Below are positions 8,341 through 17,918 of a DNA stretch of 63,227 nt, one piece after another (position 1 is the stretch's first letter; each line of letters opens with the position of its first letter). The notes under the pieces were generated by a model, which saw only the letters and a list, made by a program, of their open reading frames with translations, was not told the DNA's origin and searched no databases. The position numbers and the translations under genes were made by a program. The DNA comes from SYIM01 sp964581825 (GTDB lineage: Bacteria > Pseudomonadota > Gammaproteobacteria > Burkholderiales > Burkholderiaceae_E): the NCBI GenBank assembly GCA_964581825.1, contig CAZORB010000005.1:1-63227 (forward strand). The letters run 5' to 3'.

Positions 8341-9753
8341 TCACACCCTAAAAATCTTCCCCGGATTCATGATGTCATCCGGATCCAGCGCACGCTTGAT
8401 CCGCCGCATCAGATCAAGCGCATCATCGCCCGCTTCTTCCTCGAGAAAGCCGATCTTGTGCAGCCCCACGCCGTGCTCGCCGGTGCAGGTGCCATCCATC
8501 GAAAGCGCAAGTCGCACGATCTCATCGTTCAGCCGCTCGGCCTCGGCCACTTCGGTGGCATCGTCGGCGTTGATCAGCGCCACCGCGTGGAAGTTTCCAT
8601 CGCCCACATGGCCAAGCAGCATCGTGGGAAAGCTTGCCGTATCCAGAATGCGCCGCGCCCCACTGATCGAATCGGCCAGCCGCGAAATCGGCACGCAGGT
8701 ATCCGTTGAAATTGCACGGCACCCGGGTCGCACCTGCAGACACGAAAAATAGGCTTTGTGTCGTGCGTCCCAGAGCCGGTTTCGGTCTTCGGGGCGCGTG
8801 GCCCACTCGAAGTCCTGTCCGCCATGCTCGGCCGCCAGCGCCTGCACGGTTTCGGCCTGCTCGCGCACGCCAGCCTCCGAGCCATGAAACTCAAAGAAAA
8901 GCGTGTGCTGCTCGCGCAGCCCCAGCTTGCTCGCAGCATTGACCGCGCGGATCGTGTTCTCGCAAAGGTATTCACTGCGCGCAATCGGCACGCCCAACTG
9001 AATGGTTTGAATCACAGTACGAACAGCGGCCTCGAGGCTCGGAAAATTCACCACCGCCGCCGACATCGCCTCGGGAACCGGATAAAGCTTCACCGTGACT
9101 TCGGTAATCACGCCCAGCGTGCCTTCCGATCCGACGAACAGGCGCGTAAGGTCGTAACCGGCTGACGATTTTTTTGCGCGGCTACCGGTGCGAATCACCT
9201 TGCCGTCCGCACTGACCACCGTGAGCCCGAGCACGTTTTCGCGCATCGTGCCGTATCGCACCGCATTGGTGCCCGAGGCGCGGGTGGCCGACATGCCTCC
9301 CAGTGACGCGTCGGCGCCAGGATCAATCGGAAAAAACAGGCCCTCGCTACGGATGGCCTCGTTGAGTTGTTTGCGGGTGACACCGGCCTGCACCGTGGCG
9401 GTCAGATCTTCCGCATTGATGGACACCACCGCGTTCATCCGCGAGACATCGATGCTGACGCCGCCCTGCACCGCGAGCAGATGACCTTCGAGCGACGACC
9501 CCGCGCCATAGGGAATCACCGGCACTTTGTGCGCCCGGCACAGCGCGACCGCGAAAGCGACGTCTTCAGTGGACTCGGCATACACCACCGCATCGGGCGG
9601 GGTCACCGGAAACGGCGACTCGTCGCGGCCATGGTGCTCGCAGACCGCGCGCGCAGTGCTGAAACGATCGCCGAATCGCGTACGAAGCGCGTGCGCCAAG
9701 GAATCGGGTACGGGACGGCGCAACGCCTGTGCGACCGCGTAAGGATGGTTCAT
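8341..9753 (-). CDS. FAD-binding oxidoreductase, D-lactate dehydrogenase / GlcD family
   Basis: Predicted to oxidise a D-2-hydroxy acid, most probably D-lactate, passing electrons to FAD and then the respiratory chain. The 470-residue protein has the FAD loop PYGAGSSLEGH, the second FAD segment GGMSATRASGTNAVRYG, and the C-terminal motifs GHVGDGNFHA and GEHGVGLHK. ATG 9753 is chosen because GGGAG stands 6 bases upstream; a longer in-frame extension to 9852 has no such site. It is a distant paralogue of glcD at 72-1586 but has no glcE-like neighbour. It is divergent from the ABC importer at 9946 across a 192-base gap, and its 3' end abuts the decayed toxin region. Confidence 0.86.
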   Translation of the reverse strand: MNHPYAVAQALRRPVPDSLAHALRTRFGDRFSTARAVCEHHGRDESPFPVTPPDAVVYAESTEDVAFAVALCRAHKVPVIPYGAGSSLEGHLLAVQGGVSIDVSRMNAVVSINAEDLTATVQAGVTRKQLNEAIRSEGLFFPIDPGADASLGGMSATRASGTNAVRYGTMRENVLGLTVVSADGKVIRTGSRAKKSSAGYDLTRLFVGSEGTLGVITEVTVKLYPVPEAMSAAVVNFPSLEAAVRTVIQTIQLGVPIARSEYLCENTIRAVNAASKLGLREQHTLFFEFHGSEAGVREQAETVQALAAEHGGQDFEWATRPEDRNRLWDARHKAYFSCLQVRPGCRAISTDTCVPISRLADSISGARRILDTASFPTMLLGHVGDGNFHAVALINADDATEVAEAERLNDEIVRLALSMDGTCTGEHGVGLHKIGFLEEEAGDDALDLMRRIKRALDPDDIMNPGKIFRV

Positions 9754-9945
9754 CGAAAACTCCCGGGGCTGACGGTTCATTGTAGGGGCCGCACTCGGTT
9801 TGTGCACGGGGCACGCCAATGGGGCGGTACCCCCGGACAATCCCGACTTCACTCGCCCTGGCCTGAACTTTGCCTGATAATGCTCGTTTGCCCGTTACGC
9901 TCTTCATGTAAATCTCCCCACAACCCTCCAATAAAGGGCCGCCTC

Positions 9946-10980
9946 ATGAAAACTATGCTGACCCGACTTGCAGCCGTCGCTCTGGCCGCCAGCACGCTGA
10001 CGGCACTGCCTGCCGCCGCTCAGGAAACCAAAATCAAGTTCCAGCTCGATTGGCGCTTCGAAGGCCCGTCGGCATTTTTCCTGGCCGGGCGCGCCAAAGG
10101 TTATTTCCAGCAGGAAAAGCTGGACGTGACGATCGACGCCGGAAACGGGTCGGGCAACGCGGTCAACCGGGTGGCCTCGGGCACCTATGAAATGGGCTTC
10201 GCCGACCTGGCTGCACTGATGGAGTTCGTGGGTAACAACCCCACCGCGCCCAGCAAGCCCGTCGCCATCATGATGGTCTACAACAACACGCCCGCCGCTG
10301 TTCTGGCACTCAAAAAATCCGGCATCAAATCGCCAGCGGATCTGAACGGCAAGAAGCTGGGCGCACCGGTATTCGACGCGGGCCGCAAAGCGTTCCCGAT
10401 TTTCGCGAAAGCTAACAATCTGAATCTGCCGTCCATCCAGTGGACCGCGATGGACCCGCCGCTGCGCGAGACCATGCTCGCGCGTGGTGACGTGGACGCC
10501 ATCACGGGCTTTACCTTCACCTCGCTGCTTAACCTGAACGCGCGCGGGGTAAAAGACGCCGACGTCGTGGTGCTGCCCTACCCCGAGTTTGGGGTCAAGC
10601 TCTACGGCAACGCCATCATTGCTTCGGAAGAGTTCCTGAACAAAAACCCCGAAGCGGTACGCGCCTTCCTGCGCGCATTCACCCGAGCTGCCAAAGACGT
10701 CATCGCCGATCCCGATGCAGCCATCGCCTTCGTCAAGCAGCGCGACGCAATCATCGACGAGGCGCTTGAAAAGCGTCGTCTGCGCCTGGCGATCAACACT
10801 GCCATCGCAACGCCTGACGCACGCGCTGAAAGTTTTGGCGACGTGAACCCGGCCCGACTCGCACTGATGGCCTCGCAGGTTGCCGACGCGTTCGCCACCA
10901 AAACCCGTATTGATCCCGACAAGATCTGGAACGGTAATTACCTGCCGACCAAGCAGCAGCGCGACATCCTCGGGAAATAA
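9946..10980 (+). CDS. ABC transporter periplasmic substrate-binding protein, NMT1/THI5-like
   Basis: A 344-residue secreted receptor: a Sec signal with the cleavage region TALPAAAQE at about 17-25, then KIKFQLDWRFEGPSAFFLA and the mixed alpha/beta fold of NMT1/THI5-like receptors, which bind thiamine precursors, sulfonates, nitrate or related small molecules. ATG 9946 is chosen because it starts at the signal peptide; a longer frame from 9367 overlaps the divergent gene. It is the first gene of a three-gene importer operon (receptor, ATPase at 10985, permease at 11873). The ligand is not determinable; a pyrimidine or thiamine precursor is one family-based guess. Confidence 0.88.
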   Translation: MKTMLTRLAAVALAASTLTALPAAAQETKIKFQLDWRFEGPSAFFLAGRAKGYFQQEKLDVTIDAGNGSGNAVNRVASGTYEMGFADLAALMEFVGNNPTAPSKPVAIMMVYNNTPAAVLALKKSGIKSPADLNGKKLGAPVFDAGRKAFPIFAKANNLNLPSIQWTAMDPPLRETMLARGDVDAITGFTFTSLLNLNARGVKDADVVVLPYPEFGVKLYGNAIIASEEFLNKNPEAVRAFLRAFTRAAKDVIADPDAAIAFVKQRDAIIDEALEKRRLRLAINTAIATPDARAESFGDVNPARLALMASQVADAFATKTRIDPDKIWNGNYLPTKQQRDILGK

Positions 10981-10984
10981 GCCG

Positions 10985-11851
10985 ATGACCTCGGCCGCCA
11001 CCGCGCAAGAAGACCGCAGCGCCGCGATTGCCGCCGCTGCGGCCAGCATTCCTTCTAGCGAGCGATTCGTCGACTTCGACGGCGTATGGCTTGCCTACGA
11101 TCCCACGCTGCTTGCGCGCGGCGAGTTCGCGGTCGAGGACATCACGCTCAGCACCCGGCCGGGCGAATTCATCGCCATCGTGGGTCCGTCCGGGTGCGGC
11201 AAATCCACCTTCATGAAGCTCGCCACTGGGCTCAAGATGCCCAGTCGCGGCAATATCCGAATTGGCGGCCAAGCCGTGACCGGGCCGCTCAAAATTGTTG
11301 GTATGGCATTTCAGGCGCCCACGCTGCTGCCCTGGCGCACCACTCTTGACAATGTTCTGCTGCCGCTTGAAATCGTCGAGCCCTACCGCTCGCAATTCCG
11401 AGCCAAGCGCGAAGAATTCGCCGAACGTGCGCGCAAGCTCCTGCGTACCGTTGGCCTGCAGGGCTACGAAGACAAGTTCCCATGGCAACTGTCGGGGGGC
11501 ATGCAGCAGCGGGCCTCCATCTGTCGGGCGCTCATTCACGAACCGCGAATGCTGCTGCTCGACGAACCCTTTGGCGCGCTTGATGCATTCACGCGGGAAG
11601 AGCTCTGGAATGTGCTGCGCGACCTTTGGAGCGAGCAGCGCTTCAATGTCATCCTGGTGACGCATGATCTGCGCGAGGCGGTCTACTTGGCTGACACCGT
11701 TTACGTGATGAGCAAACGCCCAGGACGGCTGGTCGAGCGTCGAGGAATCGATCTGCCGCGACCGCGAGATCTCGAAATCACCTACACCCCGCAGTTCACA
11801 GACATTGTCCACGAGCTGCGCGCGCGCATCGGCGCAATTCGCAAGACCTGA
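10985..11851 (+). CDS. ABC transporter ATP-binding protein, SsuB/TauB type
   Basis: The 288-residue ATPase powers the importer encoded around it. Walker A GPSGCGKST is at residues 67-75, the signature LSGGMQQR near 170, and Walker B MLLLDEPFGALDA shortly after. An alanine-rich stretch of about 20 residues precedes the nucleotide-binding domain. ATG 10985 lies 4 bases after the receptor stop; a frame extending to 10880 would overlap the receptor gene and is not preferred. The 21-base gap to the permease is consistent with one transcript. Confidence 0.92.
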   Translation: MTSAATAQEDRSAAIAAAAASIPSSERFVDFDGVWLAYDPTLLARGEFAVEDITLSTRPGEFIAIVGPSGCGKSTFMKLATGLKMPSRGNIRIGGQAVTGPLKIVGMAFQAPTLLPWRTTLDNVLLPLEIVEPYRSQFRAKREEFAERARKLLRTVGLQGYEDKFPWQLSGGMQQRASICRALIHEPRMLLLDEPFGALDAFTREELWNVLRDLWSEQRFNVILVTHDLREAVYLADTVYVMSKRPGRLVERRGIDLPRPRDLEITYTPQFTDIVHELRARIGAIRKT

Positions 11852-11872
11852 GTCCCGACAGGACACTGCCCC

Positions 11873-12640
11873 ATGAATTCAAGCGCGACGCTCAAATTCG
11901 CCCCGCTGATCCTGCTCATTGCCATCATCGCGCTCTGGCAGGCAATCTGCTCGCTCTTCAACGTTTCCGAGTTCATTTTCCCAAGCCCGATTCAGATCGT
12001 GCACGCGCTCTTCGATCTCTGGGGCGCCATCATGGGTCATGCGTGGCGCACGTTCTGGACCACGATGGTGGGCTTTGGCATTTCCATTGCCGTGGGCGTG
12101 GTGCTGGGCTTCGTCATCGGTTCATCACGCTTTGCGTATGCGGCCATGTATCCGCTCATGACCGCCTTCAATGCGCTGCCCAAGGCCGCCTTTGTGCCCA
12201 TTCTGGTGGTGTGGTTTGGCATCGGTATCGGGCCCGCCATTCTCACGGCGTTCCTGATTTCGTTCTTCCCCATTATGGTCAACATTGCAACGGGCCTCGC
12301 CACGCTCGAGCCCGAACTCGAAGACGTGCTGCGCGTGCTAGGCGCCCGGCGGCTCGACGTGCTGATTAAGGTGGGGCTGCCACGCACGATGCCCTACTTT
12401 TTTGCCTCGTTGAAGGTGGCAATCACACTCGCGTTCGTGGGCACCACCGTCTCTGAGATGAGCGCGTCCAACGAGGGCATCGGCTATCTCCTGATTTCCG
12501 CAGGCTCCGCTATGAAGATGCCGCTTGCGTTCGCGGGACTCCTGGTGGTCGCCATCATGGCAATGGCTATGTACGAGTTTTTCTCGTACATCGAGCGCCA
12601 CACCACCGGTTGGGCGCACCGCGGCCAGGGCGGCCAGTAA
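11873..12640 (+). CDS. ABC transporter permease, SsuC/TauC type
   Basis: A 255-residue inner-membrane permease with about six helices and the cytoplasmic coupling loop in the centre (NALPKAAFVPILVVWFGIG, then EDVLRVLGARRLDVLIKVG). These features are typical of the permease of nitrate/sulfonate/taurine-type importers. It is the third gene of the receptor-ATPase-permease operon starting at 9946. The next gene, at 12692, belongs to a different ABC class and begins 52 bases later, so the two importers may share a transcript. Confidence 0.92.
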   Translation: MNSSATLKFAPLILLIAIIALWQAICSLFNVSEFIFPSPIQIVHALFDLWGAIMGHAWRTFWTTMVGFGISIAVGVVLGFVIGSSRFAYAAMYPLMTAFNALPKAAFVPILVVWFGIGIGPAILTAFLISFFPIMVNIATGLATLEPELEDVLRVLGARRLDVLIKVGLPRTMPYFFASLKVAITLAFVGTTVSEMSASNEGIGYLLISAGSAMKMPLAFAGLLVVAIMAMAMYEFFSYIERHTTGWAHRGQGGQ

Positions 12641-12691
12641 GCGCCAAGCGTCACCGCACCGTCATCACCCCACCTGGCAGGCGCAGCACCG

Positions 12692-14236
12692 ATGAGCCCG
12701 CGGCTTGAACTTCGGGCGATCACCAAACGATGGCCGTCGGTGGTCGCCAATGACGCGGTCAGCCTTGAGGTCATGCCGGGTGAAATTCACGCGCTGCTGG
12801 GCGAAAACGGCGCGGGAAAATCCACGTTGATGAAAATTCTCTACGGCGTCATTCAGGCCGACGCCGGTGAGATCATGTGGGAAGGTCGCGCGGTTCGTAT
12901 TGCTAGCCCGGCCGAAGCCCGCCGGCTGGGCATCGGCATGGTGTTTCAGCACTTCTCGCTGTTCGAAACGCTCACAGTCGTCGAGAACATTGCGCTCGGA
13001 TTGGGCGATGGGTCAGCGCTCGACCCGCTGGCCAAGCGAATCACCGAAATCTCTGAACGCTATGGCCTGCCGATCGATCCGCATCGCGTCGTGCATGCGC
13101 TATCGGTAGGCGAACGCCAGCGGGTGGAAATCGTGCGCTGCCTGCTTCAGCAGCCCCAGTTGCTGATCATGGATGAACCCACCTCGGTACTGTCGCCCCA
13201 GGCGGTCGACAGCCTGTTCGGCACGCTTCGCACCATCGCAGCCGAGGGCTGCAGTGTGATGTACATCAGCCACAAGCTCGACGAAATCCGGTCGCTCTGC
13301 CATCGTGCCACAGTGCTTCGCGGCGGACGCGTGAGCGCGCGCTGTACGCCGGCGCAGGAGACCCATGAGTCGCTGGCCAGGATGATGATTGGCGGCGACC
13401 TGCCTGAAGTCACGCGTCGCTCAGCCCCCGAGGCGAGCCCCGTCAGGCTCGAACTCAACGCCCTCTCAATGCCGCCTCAGGACCCCTTTGGCACGGCACT
13501 CGATAGCGTGACCCTGCAGGTACGCTCGGGTGAAATCGTCGGTATCGCCGGCGTATCGGGAAACGGCCAGCAGGAGCTGATCGAACTGCTGTCCGGCGAG
13601 CGACTCGCTACTGCGGCCGCATCGATCGTCATCGAGCAGGTACCCGCTGGCCGGCTCGATGTCTCGAGACGCCGTGCGCTGGGGCTCGCCACCATCGTCG
13701 AGGAGCGTCTGGGGCGCGGTGCGGTTCCCGCGCTAAGCCTGGTGGACAATGCGCTGCTAACCGCACGCGGCCCCATGCTTCGCGGCGCCTTTATTGATCG
13801 TCGCGCGCTTGCGGCTTTCGCACGTCAATGCATTGAGCGATTCGCCGTGCGCTGTCGCAACGAACAGGCTCCGGCAGGCTCGCTCTCCGGTGGCAATCTT
13901 CAACGATTCATTGTCGGGCGTGAAATTCTCCAGAACCCGCGGGTGCTGGTGGTTGCACAACCGACCTGGGGAGTCGACGTGGGCGCGGCCGCGTTCATTC
14001 GCCAGTCGCTGGTCAACCTGCGCGATGCAGGCTGCGCCATTCTGGTGGTATCGGAAGACCTTGATGAGCTCTTCGAGGTGTCAGACCGGATCGCCGTGCT
14101 GGCTGGAGGCAGGCTCTCCCAGGCTTTCCCCGCAGCCGACCTCGATGCCGCGGCGATCGGCGTCATGATGGGTGCGACACACCGCACAACAGATCAAGCA
14201 CTCAATCAGGCAGGCAGTCATGCGACTTCGGCTTGA
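12692..14236 (+). CDS. Duplicated ABC ATPase of a BMP-type nucleoside importer
   Basis: The 514-residue protein contains two ABC domains in tandem, as in RbsA or the NupA/YufO class. The first has Walker A GENGAGKST, signature LSVGERQR and Walker B LLIMDEPTSVLS. The second has a degenerate Walker A (GVSGNGQQE) and signature LSGGNLQR, which is the usual asymmetry of this family. It precedes two permeases and a BMP-type receptor, so it should drive uptake of a nucleoside, purine base or similar ligand. Its 3' end overlaps the first permease by 17 bases, indicating translational coupling. Confidence 0.92.
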   Translation: MSPRLELRAITKRWPSVVANDAVSLEVMPGEIHALLGENGAGKSTLMKILYGVIQADAGEIMWEGRAVRIASPAEARRLGIGMVFQHFSLFETLTVVENIALGLGDGSALDPLAKRITEISERYGLPIDPHRVVHALSVGERQRVEIVRCLLQQPQLLIMDEPTSVLSPQAVDSLFGTLRTIAAEGCSVMYISHKLDEIRSLCHRATVLRGGRVSARCTPAQETHESLARMMIGGDLPEVTRRSAPEASPVRLELNALSMPPQDPFGTALDSVTLQVRSGEIVGIAGVSGNGQQELIELLSGERLATAAASIVIEQVPAGRLDVSRRRALGLATIVEERLGRGAVPALSLVDNALLTARGPMLRGAFIDRRALAAFARQCIERFAVRCRNEQAPAGSLSGGNLQRFIVGREILQNPRVLVVAQPTWGVDVGAAAFIRQSLVNLRDAGCAILVVSEDLDELFEVSDRIAVLAGGRLSQAFPAADLDAAAIGVMMGATHRTTDQALNQAGSHATSA

Positions 14237-15305
14237 GCGGCGCGCCGAGTCCTCAACGGCGTTGCAGATCGGCGCCCCGCTGATCGCTTCCGCACTCACG
14301 CTGCTCGCGGGCTTTCTCATGTTCGCAGCCCTTGGCAAAGACCCGGTGCACGCGATGCGGGTGTTTTTTCTGTTTCCACTGAAGGATCTGTACGGCCTGT
14401 CGGAGCTTCTTCTGAAGGCGGCACCGCTTATGCTGATTGCGATCGGGCTCGCAATCGGGTTTCGCGCCAACGTCTGGAACATCGGCGCTGAGGGCCAATA
14501 CATTGCAGGAGCCATCGCCGCCAGTGGGGCTGCGCTCATGCTCGACCGCTCGCTCGATTCCATGGTGCTGCTGCCACTGCTCGCCCTGGCTGGGATGGCG
14601 GGCGGCATGGCGTGGGCAGCTGTACCTGCTGTGCTGCGCACCCGTTTCAATGCCAACGAAATTCTGGTGTCGCTGATGCTGGTGTACGTCGCTGAATTGC
14701 TGGTCTCGTGGCTCGTCCATGGGCCCTGGCGCGATCCAGACGGCTTCAATTTCCCCCAGACCCGGATGTTTGAAGACGCGGCACTGCTTCCTGCCATGAT
14801 CGAAGGTACCCGACTCACTCATGTGATTGCGATCGCACTGGTTGCGCTTGCGGCGGGCCATCTGCTGATGCAGCGAAGCTTCATCGGATTTCAGCTGCGG
14901 GTGGCAGGGCAGGCGCCAGCCGCGGCGCGCTACGCTGGTTTTTCAGCCTCGCGCACAGTCTGGGTCGGCATGCTCTGCGGCGGCGCCATGGCGGGGCTTG
15001 CTGGTATGGCGGAGGTCGCAGGCGCCATGGGTCAGCTCACACCCAAGGTGGGCGTGGGCTACGGATTCGCGGCAATCATCGTCGCTTTCGTCGGACGGCT
15101 GCACGCCTTTGGAATTTTTCTCGCAAGCCTGCTGATGGCGCTGATGGTGCTGGGCGGAGAACAGGCTCAGCAGTATCTGGCGTTGCCGTCATCGGTCGCG
15201 AGCGTATTTCAGGGCATGCTGCTGTTCTTCCTGCTCGGCACCGATCTCTTTACGCAATATCGGTTGGTTCGCGCAAAGTCCGGCACACCGAAGGGGAGCG
15301 TCTGA
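14220..15305 (+). CDS. BMP-type ABC transporter permease, subunit 1
   Basis: A 361-residue polytopic membrane protein of the branched-chain/ribose-type permease superfamily as used with BMP receptors (the NupB/YufP class). NVWNIGAEGQYIAGAIAASG in the first third is the conserved segment of these permeases. ATG 14220 (MRLRLERRAES) is preferred over an upstream GTG/TTG frame because it overlaps the ATPase gene by only 17 bases and starts at a basic N-terminus before the first helix. It pairs with the permease at 15305, whose ATG shares a base with this stop codon. Confidence 0.9.
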   Translation: MRLRLERRAESSTALQIGAPLIASALTLLAGFLMFAALGKDPVHAMRVFFLFPLKDLYGLSELLLKAAPLMLIAIGLAIGFRANVWNIGAEGQYIAGAIAASGAALMLDRSLDSMVLLPLLALAGMAGGMAWAAVPAVLRTRFNANEILVSLMLVYVAELLVSWLVHGPWRDPDGFNFPQTRMFEDAALLPAMIEGTRLTHVIAIALVALAAGHLLMQRSFIGFQLRVAGQAPAAARYAGFSASRTVWVGMLCGGAMAGLAGMAEVAGAMGQLTPKVGVGYGFAAIIVAFVGRLHAFGIFLASLLMALMVLGGEQAQQYLALPSSVASVFQGMLLFFLLGTDLFTQYRLVRAKSGTPKGSV

Positions 15306-16240
15306 TGGAACCCACCGCGCTTGCGGCGGCAATGATCTCGGCATCCATCATCGCCGGCACGCCCATGCTCATCGCTGCGCTCGGGCTGCTTATCAACGAA
15401 CGCTCCGGCGTACTCAATCTCGGGGCCGAAGGGATGATGGCGCTCGGCGCGCTGGCGGGCTTCGCCGCGGCCCACCATTCAGGCAGCGCCGTGGCGGCGG
15501 TGGCCGCTGGTGCGGCCGCAGGCGCGATCGCAGCGCTGCTTTTCGCTGTGCTCACGCTCACGCTGCTCGCCAACCAGGTGGCCTCGGGGCTTGCACTATC
15601 GCTGTTCGGCATCGGGCTCTCCGCCTTCGCTGGCAAATCCTATGAGTCCCTGTCGCTCGCGCCGGTCCCGGTGTGGGCTATTCCTGTGCTGTCAGATATT
15701 CCTCTGCTCGGGCCAGCGCTCTTTCGTCATCAGCCGATGGTGTATCTGTCGTGGGTGTTGCTCGCGGCCGTCGCATGGTTCCTTCATCGCTCGCGTGCCG
15801 GGCTGGTGCTACGCGCAGTGGGCGAATCGCCCGCCGTAGCGCATCAGGCGGGCTATCCGGTACTCGGCATTCGCTACGGCGCGGTGCTGGCAGGCGGCGC
15901 ACTCTGCGGAATCGGTGGCAGCTTCCTTTCCGTGTTCCACACGCCCCTGTGGGCTGAAGGAATGATCGCAGGCCGAGGCTGGATTGCGCTCGCGCTGGTG
16001 GTCTTTGCCACCTGGCGGCCGCTGCGCGTAGCACTTGGCGCCTGGCTGTTCGGCGGCATGCTGATCGCGCAGATGTTCGTGCAGGGCTCCGGACTGAAAT
16101 GGGACATCCCGGCCCAGTGGCTATCCGCCCTGCCTTATCTTGCAACCATCCTGGTACTGGTGCTGATATCGCGACGGCCGGAACTGATCCGGCTAAACTC
16201 CCCGGTTTCTCTTGGGCAGCCCTGGCGGCCCGACCATTAA
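15305..16240 (+). CDS. BMP-type ABC transporter permease, subunit 2
   Basis: A 311-residue permease with eight to ten hydrophobic helices. ERSGVLNLGAEGMMALGALA near residues 33-52 is the NLGAEG motif shared by the second permease of nucleoside BMP importers. Its ATG overlaps the preceding stop (TGATG at 15303-15307), so translation of the two subunits is coupled. A BMP receptor follows 34 bases later. Substrate assignment rests on family only. Confidence 0.9.
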   Translation: MEPTALAAAMISASIIAGTPMLIAALGLLINERSGVLNLGAEGMMALGALAGFAAAHHSGSAVAAVAAGAAAGAIAALLFAVLTLTLLANQVASGLALSLFGIGLSAFAGKSYESLSLAPVPVWAIPVLSDIPLLGPALFRHQPMVYLSWVLLAAVAWFLHRSRAGLVLRAVGESPAVAHQAGYPVLGIRYGAVLAGGALCGIGGSFLSVFHTPLWAEGMIAGRGWIALALVVFATWRPLRVALGAWLFGGMLIAQMFVQGSGLKWDIPAQWLSALPYLATILVLVLISRRPELIRLNSPVSLGQPWRPDH

Positions 16241-16274
16241 CCCACCCCCCTCATCCGTGACAAGGAGCCCGAAC

Positions 16275-17357
16275 ATGACTCAACGCCGCGCCTTCCTCAC
16301 CGCCACCGCGGGCACCGGCCTGCTGGCCGCCTCTGGTCTTGCCATCGGGCAAGCCCCAATCAAAGCCGGTTTCGTCTACGTCAGCCCCATCGGCGACGCA
16401 GGCTGGACCTTCCAGCACGACACCGGCCGCAAGCAGATGGAGCAGGCCCTGAAGGGCAAAGTTGAAACCCGCTTCATCGAAAGCGTCAAGGAAGGCGCTG
16501 ATGCCGAGCGCGTCATCCGCGAGCTCGCGCAAAGCGGCCACCAGGTCATCTTCGCTACCAGCTTCGGCTACATGAACTACATGGAGCGTGTGTCGAAGCA
16601 GTTTCCGAAAACTGCTTTCGTCCACGCAACGGGCTACAAAATGGGCCCGAACATGGGCATCTACAACGCCCGGTTCTACGAGGCTCGATATCTCACCGGC
16701 ATCATTGCCGGCCACATGTCGCGCTCCAATGTGCTGGGTTATGTCGCTGCATTCCCCATCCCAGAAGTGCTGCAGGGCATCAATGCCTTCACGCGCGGCG
16801 CTCGCAGCGTCAATCCCAAGATCGAAGTGCGCGTCATCTGGGTCAATTCCTGGTATGACCCCGGCAAGGAAGGCGACGCCGCCAACACGCTGCTGTCTCA
16901 GGGCGCCGACGTAGTCACCCATCACACCGATTCCACCGCAGTGGTTCAGGCGGCCGAGAAGGCTGGCAAGTACGCAATCGGCTATCACTCCGACATGTCG
17001 AAGTACGGTGCAAAAGCCCATCTCACGGCAGCCACCCATCACTGGGGCGAGTACTACACCCGTGCAGTGAACGAAGTCATTGCAGGCACCTGGAAGCCGG
17101 GCAGCGTCTGGGGCGGCCACAAAGAAGGCATGATCAAGCTTGCGCCCATCAACCCTGCCGTGCCCGCCAATGTTCGCAGCACCATCGCCAAGCTTGAGGC
17201 CGATCTCACCGCAGGCAGCTTCCATCCGTTCACGGGCCCGGTTGTCGACCAGGACGGTAAAGAGCGGGTTGCAGCGGGCAAGGTCATGAGCGACGAAGAG
17301 CTCGGCAAGATGGATTTCTACGTCGAAGGCGTGGCCAGCCGTCTGCCGAAAAAATAA
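16275..17357 (+). CDS. BMP-family (Med/PnrA-like) periplasmic substrate-binding protein
   Basis: The receptor of the importer at 12692-16240, 360 residues. The N-terminus MTQRRAFLTATAGTG carries a twin-arginine motif followed by a hydrophobic stretch, so export by Tat is likely. The mature part starts IKAGFVYVSPIGDAGWTFQHD, the typical BMP-domain opening with its ligand-binding GDAGW(T/S) segment. ATG 16275 is preceded by AAGGAG, while a longer upstream frame lacks this. Known relatives bind purine nucleosides or ABC-imported purines. The pduO-type gene begins at the base after its stop codon. Confidence 0.9.
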   Translation: MTQRRAFLTATAGTGLLAASGLAIGQAPIKAGFVYVSPIGDAGWTFQHDTGRKQMEQALKGKVETRFIESVKEGADAERVIRELAQSGHQVIFATSFGYMNYMERVSKQFPKTAFVHATGYKMGPNMGIYNARFYEARYLTGIIAGHMSRSNVLGYVAAFPIPEVLQGINAFTRGARSVNPKIEVRVIWVNSWYDPGKEGDAANTLLSQGADVVTHHTDSTAVVQAAEKAGKYAIGYHSDMSKYGAKAHLTAATHHWGEYYTRAVNEVIAGTWKPGSVWGGHKEGMIKLAPINPAVPANVRSTIAKLEADLTAGSFHPFTGPVVDQDGKERVAAGKVMSDEELGKMDFYVEGVASRLPKK

Positions 17358-17909
17358 ATGGGTCTTCGACTCACTGCCATCGCTACGCGCACCGGTGACG
17401 ATGGCAGCACCGGCCTGGGTGACGGCAGTCGCACGTCAAAGAGCAGCCTTCGCATCGCCGCCATCGGGGATGTGGATGAGCTGAACTCGACGCTGGGGCT
17501 GCTGCTCACCGAACCGATGCCGGCAGAGCTTCGCGAAGCGCTGCTGGGTGTGCAGCATGATCTGTTCGACCTTGGCGGCGAACTCGCGATTCCCGGTTAC
17601 GACAATTTAGCCGATACGCAAGTGGCCAGGCTGGATTCACTTCTTGAGCACTACAACGCACAGCTGCCGCGTCTGGCGGAGTTCATCCTGCCAGGTGGAT
17701 CACGCGCGGCAGCGATTGCTCATGTCACGCGAACCGTCTGCCGGCGCGCCGAGCGGGCGCTCGTTTCGCTCGGTCAAAGCGAAACGGTGCGGCCCGCCCT
17801 TCGGCAGTACTTAAATCGCCTGTCGGACCTGATGTTCGTGCTCGCGCGCGTGCTGAACCGCCATGCGGGCGGCACCGATGTTCTCTGGCAACAGGGCCGC
17901 AACAAGTAA
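17358..17909 (+). CDS. pduO: ATP:cob(I)alamin adenosyltransferase, PduO type
   Basis: Transfers the adenosyl group of ATP to cob(I)alamin to make adenosylcobalamin. The 183-residue protein has the family N-terminus TRTGDDGSTGLGDG (ATP-binding loop), IGDVDELNSTLG, and the C-terminal active-site helix RTVCRRAERAL followed by LNRLSDLMFVLAR. Its ATG is the base directly after the BMP-receptor stop, so it is co-transcribed with the importer. A functional link between purine-like uptake and cobalamin activation is possible but unproven; the gene may simply be an operon passenger. Confidence 0.93.
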   Translation: MGLRLTAIATRTGDDGSTGLGDGSRTSKSSLRIAAIGDVDELNSTLGLLLTEPMPAELREALLGVQHDLFDLGGELAIPGYDNLADTQVARLDSLLEHYNAQLPRLAEFILPGGSRAAAIAHVTRTVCRRAERALVSLGQSETVRPALRQYLNRLSDLMFVLARVLNRHAGGTDVLWQQGRNK

Positions 17910-17918
17910 ACGCCGCGC

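Noticed and set aside
9876..9881. GATAAT as -10 element of the ABC operon at 9946
   Set aside because: No -35 hexamer at usable spacing is present, so it is not listed as a feature.
9904..11866. Two long minus-strand frames opposite the NMT1-like receptor and its ATPase
   Set aside because: They show no domain signature and lie fully opposite well-supported ABC genes, so they are shadows.
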